From Tritrichomonas musculus (Eukaryota > Parabasalia > Tritrichomonadida > Tritrichomonadidae), in NCBI GenBank assembly GCA_039105265.1, contig JAPFFF010000037.1, positions 434,001 through 498,000 on the forward strand: DNA of 64,000 bases, given 5' to 3'. Under the pieces are notes generated by a model that had not been told where the DNA came from, made no database searches, and worked only from the letters and a program-made list of their open reading frames with translations. Positions 1 through 9,384 of this stretch are shown piece by piece. Numbering within the stretch: position 1 is the stretch's first letter; every line of letters starts with the position of its first letter. The translations under genes were made by a program, and so were the position numbers.

Positions 1-86
1 TGTTAACGTACAAAAAAAAGTTTACCAAATAAATAAGCTCACCCATTTTCTTTTTAAAAGACATCAATAATTAATTATATGTCTTT
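1..86. other. Left edge, no gene seen
   Basis: AT-rich sequence without a supported feature. It lies just downstream of the broken minus-strand frame that ends at 87. Confidence 0.4.
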
Positions 87-368
87 TTAGTTTGAATACA
101 ACACTCTATGATTCTCCGTTAATGAATATATATATTCATTTTCCAGACAATCATCTTTATTAATGGCATCAGCTTTGTCTCAAATAATGTTATTGCAAAG
201 CTTATTTACTTGTTCTGTGAGCTCAAGGTTCTTTTGAAGAGATAAAACTTTACCATTAATAATTGATTCAAAAATTTCCAAGATACCAAAATGATTTTTT
301 TCCTTGAGCTTCCACAACTCAATTTTAGTGATTTTGGCTGATTTTACACTGATTTTGATAATGGAAAA
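87..368 (-). pseudogene. Remnant of a protein gene, C-terminal part
   Basis: On the minus strand one frame stays open from 368 to a TAA at 87-89 except for a single in-frame TGA at 180-182. The translation is protein-like: a charged stretch with ELWKLKEKNHFGILEIFE, then an LCNN segment just before the stop and DKADAINKDDCLENE just after it. I do not recognise the family; it resembles the C-termini of large trichomonad multigene families, which is only an impression. No start codon or promoter is seen upstream, where a TAG closes the frame at 369-371. It is probably a truncated copy left by recombination. Confidence 0.4.
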
Positions 369-732
369 CTATAAAAGCTTTCAGAAAATAGCAAATATTT
401 ATATAAAAAACCTCAAATCAAACAGTTGCTTATTATAATTGATAATTCCACGAAATGTTTTAATGGAAATAATTATAATGCAACATTGTGAAACAATTTT
501 TGTTTTAAAAATTTTCCATTGAAAATAAATTAAACTAAAACATCATTATTTCCATAAAAGCATTTAGTTAAGCAAAATTTATTCCAAATTTATAATCAAA
601 TCTTAATATTTAAATATAAAATATGTTAATTTAATTATAAAATATTATGAATAAGAGAAAATTTGAGGGGTTTTTTTTTTAAAAAAAAAAAAAAAAATAC
701 TAAAAAACAAAATCTCGTTATTCAATAAAAGG
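369..732. other. Intergenic, upstream of coiled-coil gene
   Basis: About 360 AT-rich bases. They hold a T-run followed by an A-run at about 670-697 and a TTCAATAA sequence at 721-728, a few bases before the next start codon. TCA followed by a pyrimidine or A/T is the type of initiator described in Trichomonas vaginalis, so this is a possible transcription start. Confidence 0.35.
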
Positions 733-3165
733 ATGGAGTTCCATTTTCCAACAGAACTTCCTCCACTGAATTCTATTACATATTCAGAAACAGCAAAAAA
801 GCATCTATTAATGGCCCCTGTGAAAAGTATTGAAGCCAAAAATTTAAGAAATGATATTGGAGCAATATTAAATTCAGCTAATCAGAAAAATTCAGAATCT
901 TTACGAATCAAAACATCTGATGTAATGTCAGTTATAAAAATTATTAAGCCAGAAATGTTTCAAAGACAGCATAAAGATTCTGTTTTGCAAGAAGATATTG
1001 GTATATTGAAATCTACAATAGAAAAAATTAATTCTGATATATTTCAAACACGTGTTAAAGCAGATTTATGCAATATTAGACTCGATCCAGGCCTTTCACA
1101 AAGAGTAAGCCAAAAAATTCGTGAATTAAACGCAGATATTTCTAACATGTCAAAAAGAATTGATGCAAGTGAAGTTAAACTTCATAAAAATGAGCAAAAA
1201 ATAAACAAAAAACTCGAAAGAATAAAAGAAGAGCTTGATATAAAACTTCTCGAATTGCAACCCCAAGATCTAACAAAAACATACATGAGAATCGATAGAA
1301 TATCTACTTTTCTTCAAAATATTCAATTAAGCTTTATAATAAAAATCCTAAAAAATAATCATAAATTTCAACCGCAAGAATTAATTCTTCAACCGTTAGT
1401 AAACGAATATTCATTTACTGAAAAAGATTGCGACATTCAATCATACCAAACTCGAATAAAAAATAAAATACAACAAATTCGTCACAAAATTGAAATTGAA
1501 CGTAACAAAATACCAAACTCAAAAAAATTTATTGATTTTTTGTTAAAGGAAAACCAAGATATAGCATCTAAGATTATAAAAAGCGACAAAAATTTTGAAA
1601 TGATAGAAAAAGAACTTGATATGCGTCTTTCTGATATAGAAAGAAACATTAATTTGCTTATAAAATCTGTTGAACAATCGACTGAAAATTCCAAAGCTTT
1701 ATTATACGAACGAGACCCTATCAAAGCTCTTGAAATTGATTCAATTAATAATGTTAAACAATTAGCAAGTGACTGGGAGCTTTTTCATAAAAATAACAAT
1801 ATTGTTCAAAAGCAAGTTTTTGATATAATAGATAAATTTGATAATAATGTAACGTCAGATGGATCTTTTTTAAATCGAATTGAATCGGCTGAAAAACTTA
1901 TCAGATATTGTGTACAACGAATTTCATTATGGAAAATCGAAGAAGAAGAAAAAATGGCGCTTTCTGTCGGCGACAACGCTTTACTTCAAAAAGTTGATGA
2001 ATTAGAAAAAAAAGTTCAAGAGGCTGAAGACAAAATTAAACAGATAGATGGAAAGAAAACAAGCGATTTATCTTCTAATCTCCCAGTACTCAACGAATTC
2101 ATTATGCCTGTTCCTCCTGGATCTCTTTCTCCAAGAGAAGATTTGGAACCATTTTTTATTCCAAACGATTTGATATTGACTTATGATCAAGATAATAATC
2201 AAAAAGGTAATAACAATTTGGATTTTGATCTTTTCCTTAAAGAAGCTGACCATTTCAAGATGACATTACCAATTCCATCACAAAATATTCCAAAAACAAC
2301 AAGTAAAGATCCAAAATTAAATATATATATCGAAGAGGAAGATGAAGAAGAGGAAAAGAAAGAAGAAGAAGAGAAGAAAGAAGAAGAAGAGAAGAAGGAA
2401 GAAGAAGAAAAGAAGGAAGAAGAAGAAAAGAAGGAAGAAGAAGAAAAGAAGGAAGAAGATAAAACAGAAGAAGAAGAAGAAAAGAAAGAAGAAGAAGAGA
2501 AGAAAGAAGAAGAAGAAGAAAAGAAAGAAGAAGAAGAAAAGAAAGAAGAAGAAGAGAAGAAAGAAGAAGAAGAAAAGAAGGAAGAAGAAGAAAAGAAAGA
2601 AGAAGAAGAAGAAGAAAAGAAAGAAGAAGAAGAAAAGAAAGAAGAAGAGAAGAAAGAAGAAGAAGAAGAAGAAAAGAAAGAAGAAGAAGAAAAGAAGGAA
2701 GATAAAACAGAAGAAGAAGAAAAGAAAGAAGAAGAAGAAAAGAAAGAAGAAGAAGAAAAGAAGGAAGAAGAAGAAAAGAAAGAAGAAGAAGAAAAGAAGG
2801 AAGAAGAAGAAAAGAAGGAAGAAGAAGAAAAGAAAGATAAAACAGAAGAAGAAGAAAAGAAAGAAGAAGAAGAAAAGAAGGAAGAAGAAGAAAAGAAGGA
2901 AGATAAAACAGAAGAAGAAGAAAAGAAAGAAGAAGAAGAGAAGAAAGAAGATAAAACAGAAGAAGAAGAGAAGAAAGAAAAGATTAAAAAATACAAAACA
3001 GAAGAGGAAGACTCTTCTTCAAATAGCAGTTCACTTAATATCAATCCCGCTATATCTCCCTTAATGAGCCTATTCAAATTGAAGAGAAGGAGGAAACGCT
3101 TTTCCAACCGATGCTATGAGCCGTTTATTCCTGCCAAAAAAGGAGGAAATAAATTTAAGTTTTAA
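733..3165 (+). CDS. Hypothetical coiled-coil protein with long E/K repeat tail
   Basis: This 810-residue protein is not recognised. Residues 1-440 are charged and largely helical with heptad-like spacing, so coiled coils are likely (for example around 90-190 and 410-450). Residues 450-530 are a less ordered linker. Residues about 533-755 are a low-complexity block of EEEEKK units punctuated by DKTEEEE, encoded by an almost pure purine strand. The end (about 770-810) is Ser-rich then basic, with KLKRRRKRF and an AKKGG close to the C-terminus. A cytoskeletal or nuclear scaffold role is possible but unproven. The start is the first ATG after a TTCAAT initiator-like sequence. The block is prone to copy-number change, so its length may vary between isolates. 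Confidence 0.75.
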   Translation: MEFHFPTELPPLNSITYSETAKKHLLMAPVKSIEAKNLRNDIGAILNSANQKNSESLRIKTSDVMSVIKIIKPEMFQRQHKDSVLQEDIGILKSTIEKINSDIFQTRVKADLCNIRLDPGLSQRVSQKIRELNADISNMSKRIDASEVKLHKNEQKINKKLERIKEELDIKLLELQPQDLTKTYMRIDRISTFLQNIQLSFIIKILKNNHKFQPQELILQPLVNEYSFTEKDCDIQSYQTRIKNKIQQIRHKIEIERNKIPNSKKFIDFLLKENQDIASKIIKSDKNFEMIEKELDMRLSDIERNINLLIKSVEQSTENSKALLYERDPIKALEIDSINNVKQLASDWELFHKNNNIVQKQVFDIIDKFDNNVTSDGSFLNRIESAEKLIRYCVQRISLWKIEEEEKMALSVGDNALLQKVDELEKKVQEAEDKIKQIDGKKTSDLSSNLPVLNEFIMPVPPGSLSPREDLEPFFIPNDLILTYDQDNNQKGNNNLDFDLFLKEADHFKMTLPIPSQNIPKTTSKDPKLNIYIEEEDEEEEKKEEEEKKEEEEKKEEEEKKEEEEKKEEEEKKEEDKTEEEEEKKEEEEKKEEEEEKKEEEEKKEEEEKKEEEEKKEEEEKKEEEEEEKKEEEEKKEEEKKEEEEEEKKEEEEKKEDKTEEEEKKEEEEKKEEEEKKEEEEKKEEEEKKEEEEKKEEEEKKDKTEEEEKKEEEEKKEEEEKKEDKTEEEEKKEEEEKKEDKTEEEEKKEKIKKYKTEEEDSSSNSSSLNINPAISPLMSLFKLKRRRKRFSNRCYEPFIPAKKGGNKFKF
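2330..2998 (+). repeat. GAA/AAG purine microsatellite in coding sequence
   Basis: About 670 bases composed almost only of A and G on the plus strand, built from GAAGAAGAAGAAAAGAAA-like units with occasional GATAAAACA interruptions. The frame is preserved and gives Glu/Lys repeats. Such a tract has mirror symmetry and could form triplex DNA. It also makes the other strand look open in several frames. Confidence 0.9.
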
Positions 3166-3373
3166 CGATTGTGTTTTATAAATGTTTGTTTGAATTTATC
3201 TTTCGAATATTGATCATATAAAAAATTACTAATGTTTATTGAATATATATCTGGATTTGCTCAAATAGGTCATTTGGAAATATTATTAAAAGAGAAAAAT
3301 ATTTAATTATATTTTAAAAAAAAATCATTTAATAAAATCACTAGAATTAACCAAACATTGATGACATTCATAT

Positions 3374-3916
3374 TTAATTTTGATTTTCACCTTCGTTTGC
3401 TTGTGTATGCTTTGCAATTATTTTCGCAACATAATCAATAAGTCTCTGAACATCTTGTTGATTGGTCTCAATGAATTGATCTGTTTGTATGTCGGGCGGA
3501 AGATAATCCTTTAAAGTCTTAAAGTTGATCGAGTAATTCTGTGTTTTAACATATCCAACAACAAGCGGAGGATCTTTATCATCAAGTTGCGACATCATCC
3601 AATTAAACGTTTTTACGCTGAGTAGTGCTGAGGAAGGCGAAGAGACATCTACAAAGAAAAATGATCCAATAACATTTGTTTGATTTGTGTATTCATCAAC
3701 CCATTTTTTCCTATCACTCCTATCTGTTGAAACAGCTATGAAATTTACAGTATTTTGGTTAAAACCGCCTGTATTAGCAAAAGATTTTTCCATTGTCTTA
3801 ATAAAAGGTGTCTGGCCACTGTCAGGCATACCAAAAACAAGAAATGTCAACTTTTCTGATTCTCCAAACTTTTCTCTAGTTTTCGGTGCTTCGTTTTTCG
3901 AGTGTCCGCAACCCAT
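3374..3916 (-). CDS. MGCG-type small GTPase-like protein, degenerate P-loop
   Basis: This 180-residue protein begins MGCGHS, a fitting N-myristoylation and palmitoylation signal, so it should be membrane-anchored. Residues 23-36 form a beta strand and a P-loop-like GMPDSGQT in which the nucleotide-binding Lys is Gln35. A hydrophobic strand (FFFVDVSS, 86-93) follows where Arf-like proteins carry the switch region, and GYVKTQ (121-126) occupies the place of the N/TKxD motif. The fold therefore looks like an Arf/G-alpha-like GTPase that may not bind GTP. No DxxG is evident. The start is the ATG that supplies the myristoyl Gly. A second MGCG protein lies 2.5 kb upstream. Confidence 0.65.
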   Translation of the reverse strand: MGCGHSKNEAPKTREKFGESEKLTFLVFGMPDSGQTPFIKTMEKSFANTGGFNQNTVNFIAVSTDRSDRKKWVDEYTNQTNVIGSFFFVDVSSPSSALLSVKTFNWMMSQLDDKDPPLVVGYVKTQNYSINFKTLKDYLPPDIQTDQFIETNQQDVQRLIDYVAKIIAKHTQANEGENQN

Positions 3917-4552
3917 CTATCTAATAGAAATGCTTCGATATTTCAAAAAACGTACTAACACAATTCTTTTAAATCTTTTGAATTCAATATTAGAAAAAAA
4001 AAAAAAAAAATTAACCTTAACGGTTTTCAAATAATTCTTTGAAATAATTGATATAGCTTCATGCACATATTTTAATCATTTCAAGCATTATTTATCATTT
4101 CTGGTTCTAAGCATTTAATTAAATACTTTAAAGTTTTTATATTTATATTTATATTACCAATATTTCTTTATAAACGATCTTTATATTAAAATAGTTTGAT
4201 AAAACTAGTTTTATATCACCTTCATAATGAAATAGATTGTTTCAATTTTTTATCTTTGCTCTTTATTTCAAAGCCCAGCAATTTTTTTTTTTTCTATTTT
4301 CAAGCTACGAAATTTATATCATATCAACCAACTTTGCTGATGCAATATCTGGAAGTGTGGTTTATTTTATAAGGCCAAATATAATATTTTTGCTAATTGA
4401 TATTATATTTCATATAATTTAAAATAAACAGCTTAAGTATTGCAATAAAGAAAGTTAAGATAGGATAGAGTCTTATTTTATACAATAATAATAAATAAAG
4501 CTTTTCTATATGCGAATCCCTTGCACATTGTATCAACAATTAAATATGATGC
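3917..4552. other. Intergenic between two minus-strand genes
   Basis: AT-rich spacer holding the 5' flank of the GTPase-like gene and the 3' flank of the kinase gene. An A-run lies at about 3993-4010 and a T-run at about 4283-4293. Short open frames here have no protein-like composition. Confidence 0.4.
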
Positions 4553-5941
4553 TTATTGTGAAGGAGGATAGGTTTCTTCATTTGTATGGTTATTTTGCTT
4601 GGCATCATCTTGATCATCAATTACAATCTCTTCATCATCGGAATGGAAAGATCGTTCACTATCTGTATCAAACATTATGTGAGTTTCTTCATAACTAAAT
4701 CCAGGAAGATATTGATCATCTTTTCCAACACTAAGATCTGCAACTGAGTCATCCGGGTTTTCATTAGTAAATTCTTTATCAAAATTGTCTATTGAAGCAT
4801 TATTTTGTAGAGTGGGAATAAAAACAGGTGAATATTCTTTTTTTAGAACTTTCTCAAAATCCATTTCTTTAAAAAAGCTATGCCTTCTAATTTCATGAAA
4901 GCCTGGCCGCTTCTTTGGGTCTTTAACAAGCACAAAATTAATGAACTCAACAACTTCTGGATTTGTGTTATTTGGAAATTTCGGTGGATTTTTAACAATA
5001 TTATTGAAAAGTCGAATTCTACTTGGATCAAAGAATGGGGTATAACCAAAAAGAAGTTCAAATGTTAAAACGCCAAGTCCCCACCAATCAATTTGCTGCC
5101 CATAATTTTGATGAAGGACTGCTTCAGGCGACAAATATTCAATTGTGCCACAAAATGTTGATGTTGACTCACAAATTTTTGATAATCCAAAGTCAGTAAG
5201 CTTAACGTGACCATCTTTTCCAATTAGGACATTTTCTGCTTTTAAATCTCGGTATATAATTCCATGACTATGAAGATAGTTAAGGGCTAATGCGATTTCG
5301 GCAATATACAATTTGACTTCGCTTAAAGGAAGTTTTCTCATGTTTTTCATATGGTTGAATAATTCACCACCAGGAACATATTCAATTCCCAAATAAAAAT
5401 TCTTTTCTGTTTGAAAAGCAAATTTCATTGAAACAATGAATGGAAAATTGACATGCTCTAAGATACTCCTTTCAATTAAAATAGTTTGAACTTTTTTTGA
5501 CTCTGCAAGTTTCCATTTCTGGACAGATTTAATTGCAAGAAGCTCGCCATCTTTTTTACTTTCACATAACATAACTTTTCCGGAATAACCTCTTCCAATA
5601 ACAGAAATTATATTGAAGTCATCCATTGAAATTTTCTTTGAATAAAACGTGCAACCCCTAATAGCTAAAATCCACCTCATTAGTTTATCAGTATCTTCTG
5701 TACAGCATGTTAAAGATGAATCTTTTGCGGTAATGGTGAATTTATGACTATTTTTGCAATCATTAATATCGATTATGACATCAGGCGTGATTTCAAACGT
5801 CATATCAAGTTTTTGTCTGGTTTCATCTTTGTAGAAAGTTAGGGTCATCCCATCTATAACAGCAAACCGATTAACCATTATGTGAAAAATGTTTTGCCTC
5901 TGGAGTGGCCCAGAAAAATAATCTGACGCTGAATTATTCAT
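4553..5941 (-). CDS. AGC-family Ser/Thr kinase with N-terminal PH-like domain
   Basis: The 462-residue protein has a PH-like domain (about 13-97) and a complete AGC kinase domain (about 109-365). Visible motifs are the Gly loop GRGYSG (116-121), the ATP Lys of LAIKS (138), the helix C Glu157, YRDLKAEN with catalytic Asp232, DFG (250-252) and the activation loop TSTFCGTIEYLSPE. The C-tail ends in LPGFSY, matching the hydrophobic motif of Akt/PKA-like kinases. Domain order and motifs resemble Akt/PKB, where PH binds phosphoinositides and PDK1 phosphorylates the loop; this is family knowledge. The first ATG is at 5941. An ACTTTTTGAA box lies about 70 bases upstream. Confidence 0.92.
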   Translation of the reverse strand: MNNSASDYFSGPLQRQNIFHIMVNRFAVIDGMTLTFYKDETRQKLDMTFEITPDVIIDINDCKNSHKFTITAKDSSLTCCTEDTDKLMRWILAIRGCTFYSKKISMDDFNIISVIGRGYSGKVMLCESKKDGELLAIKSVQKWKLAESKKVQTILIERSILEHVNFPFIVSMKFAFQTEKNFYLGIEYVPGGELFNHMKNMRKLPLSEVKLYIAEIALALNYLHSHGIIYRDLKAENVLIGKDGHVKLTDFGLSKICESTSTFCGTIEYLSPEAVLHQNYGQQIDWWGLGVLTFELLFGYTPFFDPSRIRLFNNIVKNPPKFPNNTNPEVVEFINFVLVKDPKKRPGFHEIRRHSFFKEMDFEKVLKKEYSPVFIPTLQNNASIDNFDKEFTNENPDDSVADLSVGKDDQYLPGFSYEETHIMFDTDSERSFHSDDEEIVIDDQDDAKQNNHTNEETYPPSQ

Positions 5942-6418
5942 CAAAAATGATTTTGATGTGAAGATAAAATAACAGAAAATTTTTAATAGAAAAGCTCAAT
6001 TTATTTGGGTACTTTTTGAACGTTTTTAATCACAAAAAAAATTTTTTTTCTTATGTTGAATGAAGTCATCGGTTTAAAATTCTTTTGAAATATGCTTTAA
6101 TTTTGAATTATGCCGTAATTTCGATCGAAATATTTTATTTCATTTTATAGCGATTTTGATGAAAAAGCATAGCATAAATGAAAGATATTTTAGTAAAATA
6201 TTTAGCTTTGATTGAAATTTCTTATCGAAGATCCTAAAATAATAAAAGACATATATGGATATAATGTTAATGCTTTGATTTATAGACTTTTTCACCAAAC
6301 GACAAAATCAACAATATAAGTTGACTTCAACAAATAATTCTTTACCAATACTATTTTGTTAGGTGTTATTATTTAATAGTCGTAATTTGATTGCTACTAT
6401 AAGTCCAAGAAGAAATTA
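5942..6418. other. Intergenic with inverted match to the metacaspase gene
   Basis: This holds the 5' flank of the kinase gene and the 3' flank of the metacaspase-like gene. Bases 6217-6239 are a perfect 23-nt inverted copy of coding bases 6546-6568. An ACTTTTTGAA box lies at 6011-6020. Confidence 0.6.
6011..6020 (-). promoter_or_regulatory. Candidate promoter box (ACTTTTTGAA)
   Basis: Same word as upstream of several other genes here; it lies about 70 bases before the AGC kinase start. The function is inferred only from recurrence. Confidence 0.3.
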
Positions 6419-7297
6419 TTAAGAAAAAAGTGGCCTATCAATTAAACTTGGAGTTGTTTCATTATGCATAAGAACTTCATTATAAATCTTTAATTGAGGG
6501 TTGATCTCAGTTGATATTTGGTCTACAGTGGCTTGCTTATTTTCTTTTAGGATCTTCGATAAGAAATATGTGAAAATTCCATGACTTTTCTTGCCAATTG
6601 CTGTTTTCTTTGCTGTTTCGGAAATTTTTGTTGAATAAAGAGATAATATATTTTGCGGTAAAGAAATACTATTTTTTTGAGCTAATTGCATATCCCATAG
6701 AATTCCAGCATGACAACAATCAGCTATAAGAAGAATTCTTGCTTTCCCATTTGAATTTTCAGCAATGCAATTGAAAAATTTATTATCAGAAACGCTTCCA
6801 TTGTCAAATATCATTGATTCAGCATTGATTTCATCTTGATCATTAGTTTTTATGTTTGTTGCATAGCCTGTATAATAAATTGTAAGTTCTTTTTTAGTTC
6901 TTTTCACAAAAAGAGGTAAATAGCTGAGGAATTCTTTATCGGAAGTATTATGAAGGAAGAAAACTTGGTATCCACAATCTTTATGGCATTTAGCAACAGT
7001 AATCGCATCATTCATTGGTCCAACACCTAACGCATATTTTGGAACAGTATAAGTGTTGCATATTATGAAGCATGCTTTATCAAGCGTAGCAGGAATTGTA
7101 GTTATAGGTGGTTTCTTTGTTAAATCTCTCGCTATTGAACGAATTAGTGTTAAACCTTCACTCATTTGCATCGAATTGCGCGCTTCTTGAAATTCTTCTT
7201 TTTTAAAAACTCCTTTAATTCTTGAAATTGCACGTTCTTCAATTTTTGAACTAAAATCTGGTTGTTTTACAGAATCAATGCTTTCTCCGCAGCCCAT
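6419..7297 (-). CDS. Metacaspase-like C14 protein lacking the catalytic His
   Basis: The 292-residue protein starts MGCGES, predicting N-myristoylation. The caspase-like domain begins at about 74 (ACFIICNTY) and holds a p20-type core. The Cys motif ADCCHAG (192-198, catalytic Cys195) is intact and matches the DSCHSG of metacaspases. The partner motif, normally YYSGHG, reads YYTGYA at 141-146, so the catalytic His is Tyr145. Proteolysis by the usual Cys-His dyad is therefore doubtful, and a regulatory pseudo-protease is plausible. Trichomonads are known to carry several metacaspase-like genes. The start is fixed by the myristoylation signal. Coding bases 6546-6568 recur inverted in the 3' flank. 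Confidence 0.85.
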   Translation of the reverse strand: MGCGESIDSVKQPDFSSKIEERAISRIKGVFKKEEFQEARNSMQMSEGLTLIRSIARDLTKKPPITTIPATLDKACFIICNTYTVPKYALGVGPMNDAITVAKCHKDCGYQVFFLHNTSDKEFLSYLPLFVKRTKKELTIYYTGYATNIKTNDQDEINAESMIFDNGSVSDNKFFNCIAENSNGKARILLIADCCHAGILWDMQLAQKNSISLPQNILSLYSTKISETAKKTAIGKKSHGIFTYFLSKILKENKQATVDQISTEINPQLKIYNEVLMHNETTPSLIDRPLFS

Positions 7298-7369
7298 TTA
7301 TATATATCAATGCTTTGAAAAACTCAGCATAATTGAATTTAGCAAATAGAAAAAGTTTCTCGATATTTA
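7298..7369. other. Short 5' flank of metacaspase-like gene
   Basis: Spacer between the start codon and a putative transposable element. The TA target duplication sits at 7368-7369. Confidence 0.4.
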
Positions 7370-8120
7370 AACTGTTTTCAATCTGACGGGAACATAACTT
7401 TTTGTGTTATATATCAACTTTTTGAAAAGAAAACTAAAATTTTAAAAATTGAATAATTTAAGATCCCAAAGCAAAAATATACATTTAGATCCAATGACCC
7501 AAATTCATCGTCAAAAAAGGATGAACCAGTAATTTTATTAGTCCAAAGATCCAATAAATTTCGAATGTTGTTTCCAAGCTAATTATAAAGATTATTTTCA
7601 AATTAGCATCTCAGGAATTTGCAAAATATGTATACCAAAATAAAATACTCTTGTTATTATTAGCAATATTTATGCAACGCGATATCAAAATTCTTATTAT
7701 AACCTAATAATTTGCATTTTTTCCAAAAAAGAATGTAATCATAAAAAAAAAAAAAAGTGGTGCATCAAAAAAGATACGAGAACTTTCATAAATATTGTTT
7801 ATTCGTTCTACTATCAATTATCATATACATTAATAATGTCAATATATCTTCACAAAAAAAGTTTTAAATTTAGTTATTTACACATTATAGATATTTTGTA
7901 GCATATGTGTATGGAGAACTGATGAAAAAAATCTCATAAATTTGTTAATTCTATTAATAAAATTTAAATTTTTTAAAAACTCGTTTTTTTCGATCTGATG
8001 GGAACAAAATGAATACTTTACAACATTTGTAAAAACATTTATGAATAGAATTATTTTGTAAATAACGTGTTTTTTATTCAATTCCATTCAATTTTTGTTC
8101 CCGTCAGATTGGAAACAGTT
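7370..8120. mobile_element. Non-autonomous element with TA duplication (mariner-like)
   Basis: The two ends are inverted repeats of about 25 bp with one mismatch: AACTGTTTTCAATCTGACGG at 7370-7389 running on through GAACA, and its complement ending at 8120. TA flanks both sides (7368-7369 and 8121-8122), as expected for Tc1/mariner insertion. A third, diverged copy of the terminus lies in forward orientation at about 7991-8009. No credible gene is inside. The left end carries AACTTTTTG words that could serve the neighbouring metacaspase-like gene. It is probably a deletion derivative or MITE. Confidence 0.6.
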
Positions 8121-8122
8121 TA

Positions 8123-8449
8123 TTAATACTAATTCAAATAAGGTATACATTATTTATATGTTTAATCTTCCATATGAAATGAGCAATCTACATGAAGGAT
8201 ATGCAAATATCAAAATCATATCTCATATTTGTAATCAGATTAAATAACGCATATTTTAATTTACAAGCATTATAACATTCAGATCAGTTTAAAATGTAAT
8301 TTAAAATATTCGTATAGCAAAGTACGCCTATATAAAATAATTGAGATAACTTAAATGCTACTAAAATATTATGGATTTGGTATTTTGTAGTTTATATCAG
8401 TAAATTGTAATGTAATAATAATAAAAACGGCTTTATTTATAAATGTCAA
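8123..8449. other. Intergenic
   Basis: AT-rich 3' flank of the type I membrane protein gene. Nothing supported. Confidence 0.35.
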
Positions 8450-9130
8450 TTACAAACGACTTGAAGTCCTTCCACGAGCACTTCGAGCACCTCTTGAACT
8501 AGAACCTCCGCGAGAGGATGGTCTAGTACCTCCATGAGTAGATCCATGATGGCTATGACCTGTCCCACTCCTGGTACTACGGCCTGCACCCGAACCACTT
8601 CTTGTACTTCGAGGTGCTCCACCAGCACTTCTAGTATGTGCTCCTGCTCTTTTACTTTTTGCTCTATTGAAAGCATCGTCATTAACGCCACGATTAGTTT
8701 TAGTAGGCTTAGGTCTACGGGCAGCTTGCGGCTTTCTGCATAAACTCGTATAAATAACTCCAACCAAAAATAGGATAGCAAAAGTAACGCCTACAAGTAT
8801 CCCTGGCTTTAAAAAAAAGGATTTTAGCTTAATTGTAGCTTGTGGTGGTACTGTTAAAGTTGGGCTCGGAGCTTCTGAAATAGCTTTAAGGTACATAAGG
8901 ATTGTAGGAATATAAACAATATGACTTGATTCGGTAACATTAAAAACAGGTTGGCCATTATTATATGTAACAATGGTAGTGAAATTAGTCTTTTCAATTG
9001 TGTATAATAATGTATTTGTAACTTCTTGCACTTTCATACCTTTAGAAAGGCTAATTGTAATAGGCGCTGGCGTTTGTTCGTCTTCTGAAAGGATTAATGG
9101 CAGAAAAAAAGAAAGAAAAAATATATGCAT
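8450..9130 (-). CDS. Type I membrane protein with Arg/Ser/Gly-rich cytoplasmic tail
   Basis: This is a 226-residue protein from the ATG at 9130. Residues 1-15 (HIFFLSFFLPLILS) are a signal peptide. An ectodomain of about 90 residues contains NVTES (an N-glycosylation sequon) and TIPTIL-like hydrophobic strands. A transmembrane helix spans about 108-130 (PGILVGVTFAILFLVGVIY). The last 95 residues are a basic low-complexity tail rich in R, S, G, T and H, with RSTRSGSG-like repeats. The family is not recognised. Short-ectodomain single-pass proteins of this layout are common in trichomonads. Topology is inferred from the signal plus a single TM segment. Confidence 0.75.
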   Translation of the reverse strand: MHIFFLSFFLPLILSEDEQTPAPITISLSKGMKVQEVTNTLLYTIEKTNFTTIVTYNNGQPVFNVTESSHIVYIPTILMYLKAISEAPSPTLTVPPQATIKLKSFFLKPGILVGVTFAILFLVGVIYTSLCRKPQAARRPKPTKTNRGVNDDAFNRAKSKRAGAHTRSAGGAPRSTRSGSGAGRSTRSGTGHSHHGSTHGGTRPSSRGGSSSRGARSARGRTSSRL

Positions 9131-9384
9131 CACCAGAATTTAAGAAAGTAAAATTTATATTTAAACTTTTATCTTTTTGAAAAATTGAATAAATAGATGA
9201 TTTTTGAATATAAAATGATACTTTTTTTTTGACCTTATGATTCAAAAATTAACCATGGAGTTTAAACATTTTTTATAATAAATTAGATAAGTTGGTAAAA
9301 TCAGATAAGCTCTTTTTTTATTTTATTTGTTCAAATTATTGATTAATTGAATAATTTTATTTTTTGGCAGTTAGTAATTTCTAT
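9131..9384. promoter_or_regulatory. Divergent promoter region
   Basis: The 254 bases between divergent start codons (minus-strand membrane protein, plus-strand BAR-like protein) must hold both promoters. A CTTTTTGA word on the plus strand near 9173 and T-rich tracts are visible; no exact box is assigned. Confidence 0.3.

Noticed and set aside
2199-3107. Ser/Phe-rich protein on the minus strand and Lys/Arg-rich protein in another plus frame
   Set aside because: Both are readings of the GAA tract in the wrong frame of the coiled-coil gene.
4237-4422. 61-residue hydrophobic protein
   Set aside because: AT-rich chance frame with no promoter or conserved feature.
7878-8087. 69-residue minus-strand protein
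   Set aside because: Lies inside the TA-flanked element and overlaps the hairpin end; composition is not protein-like.
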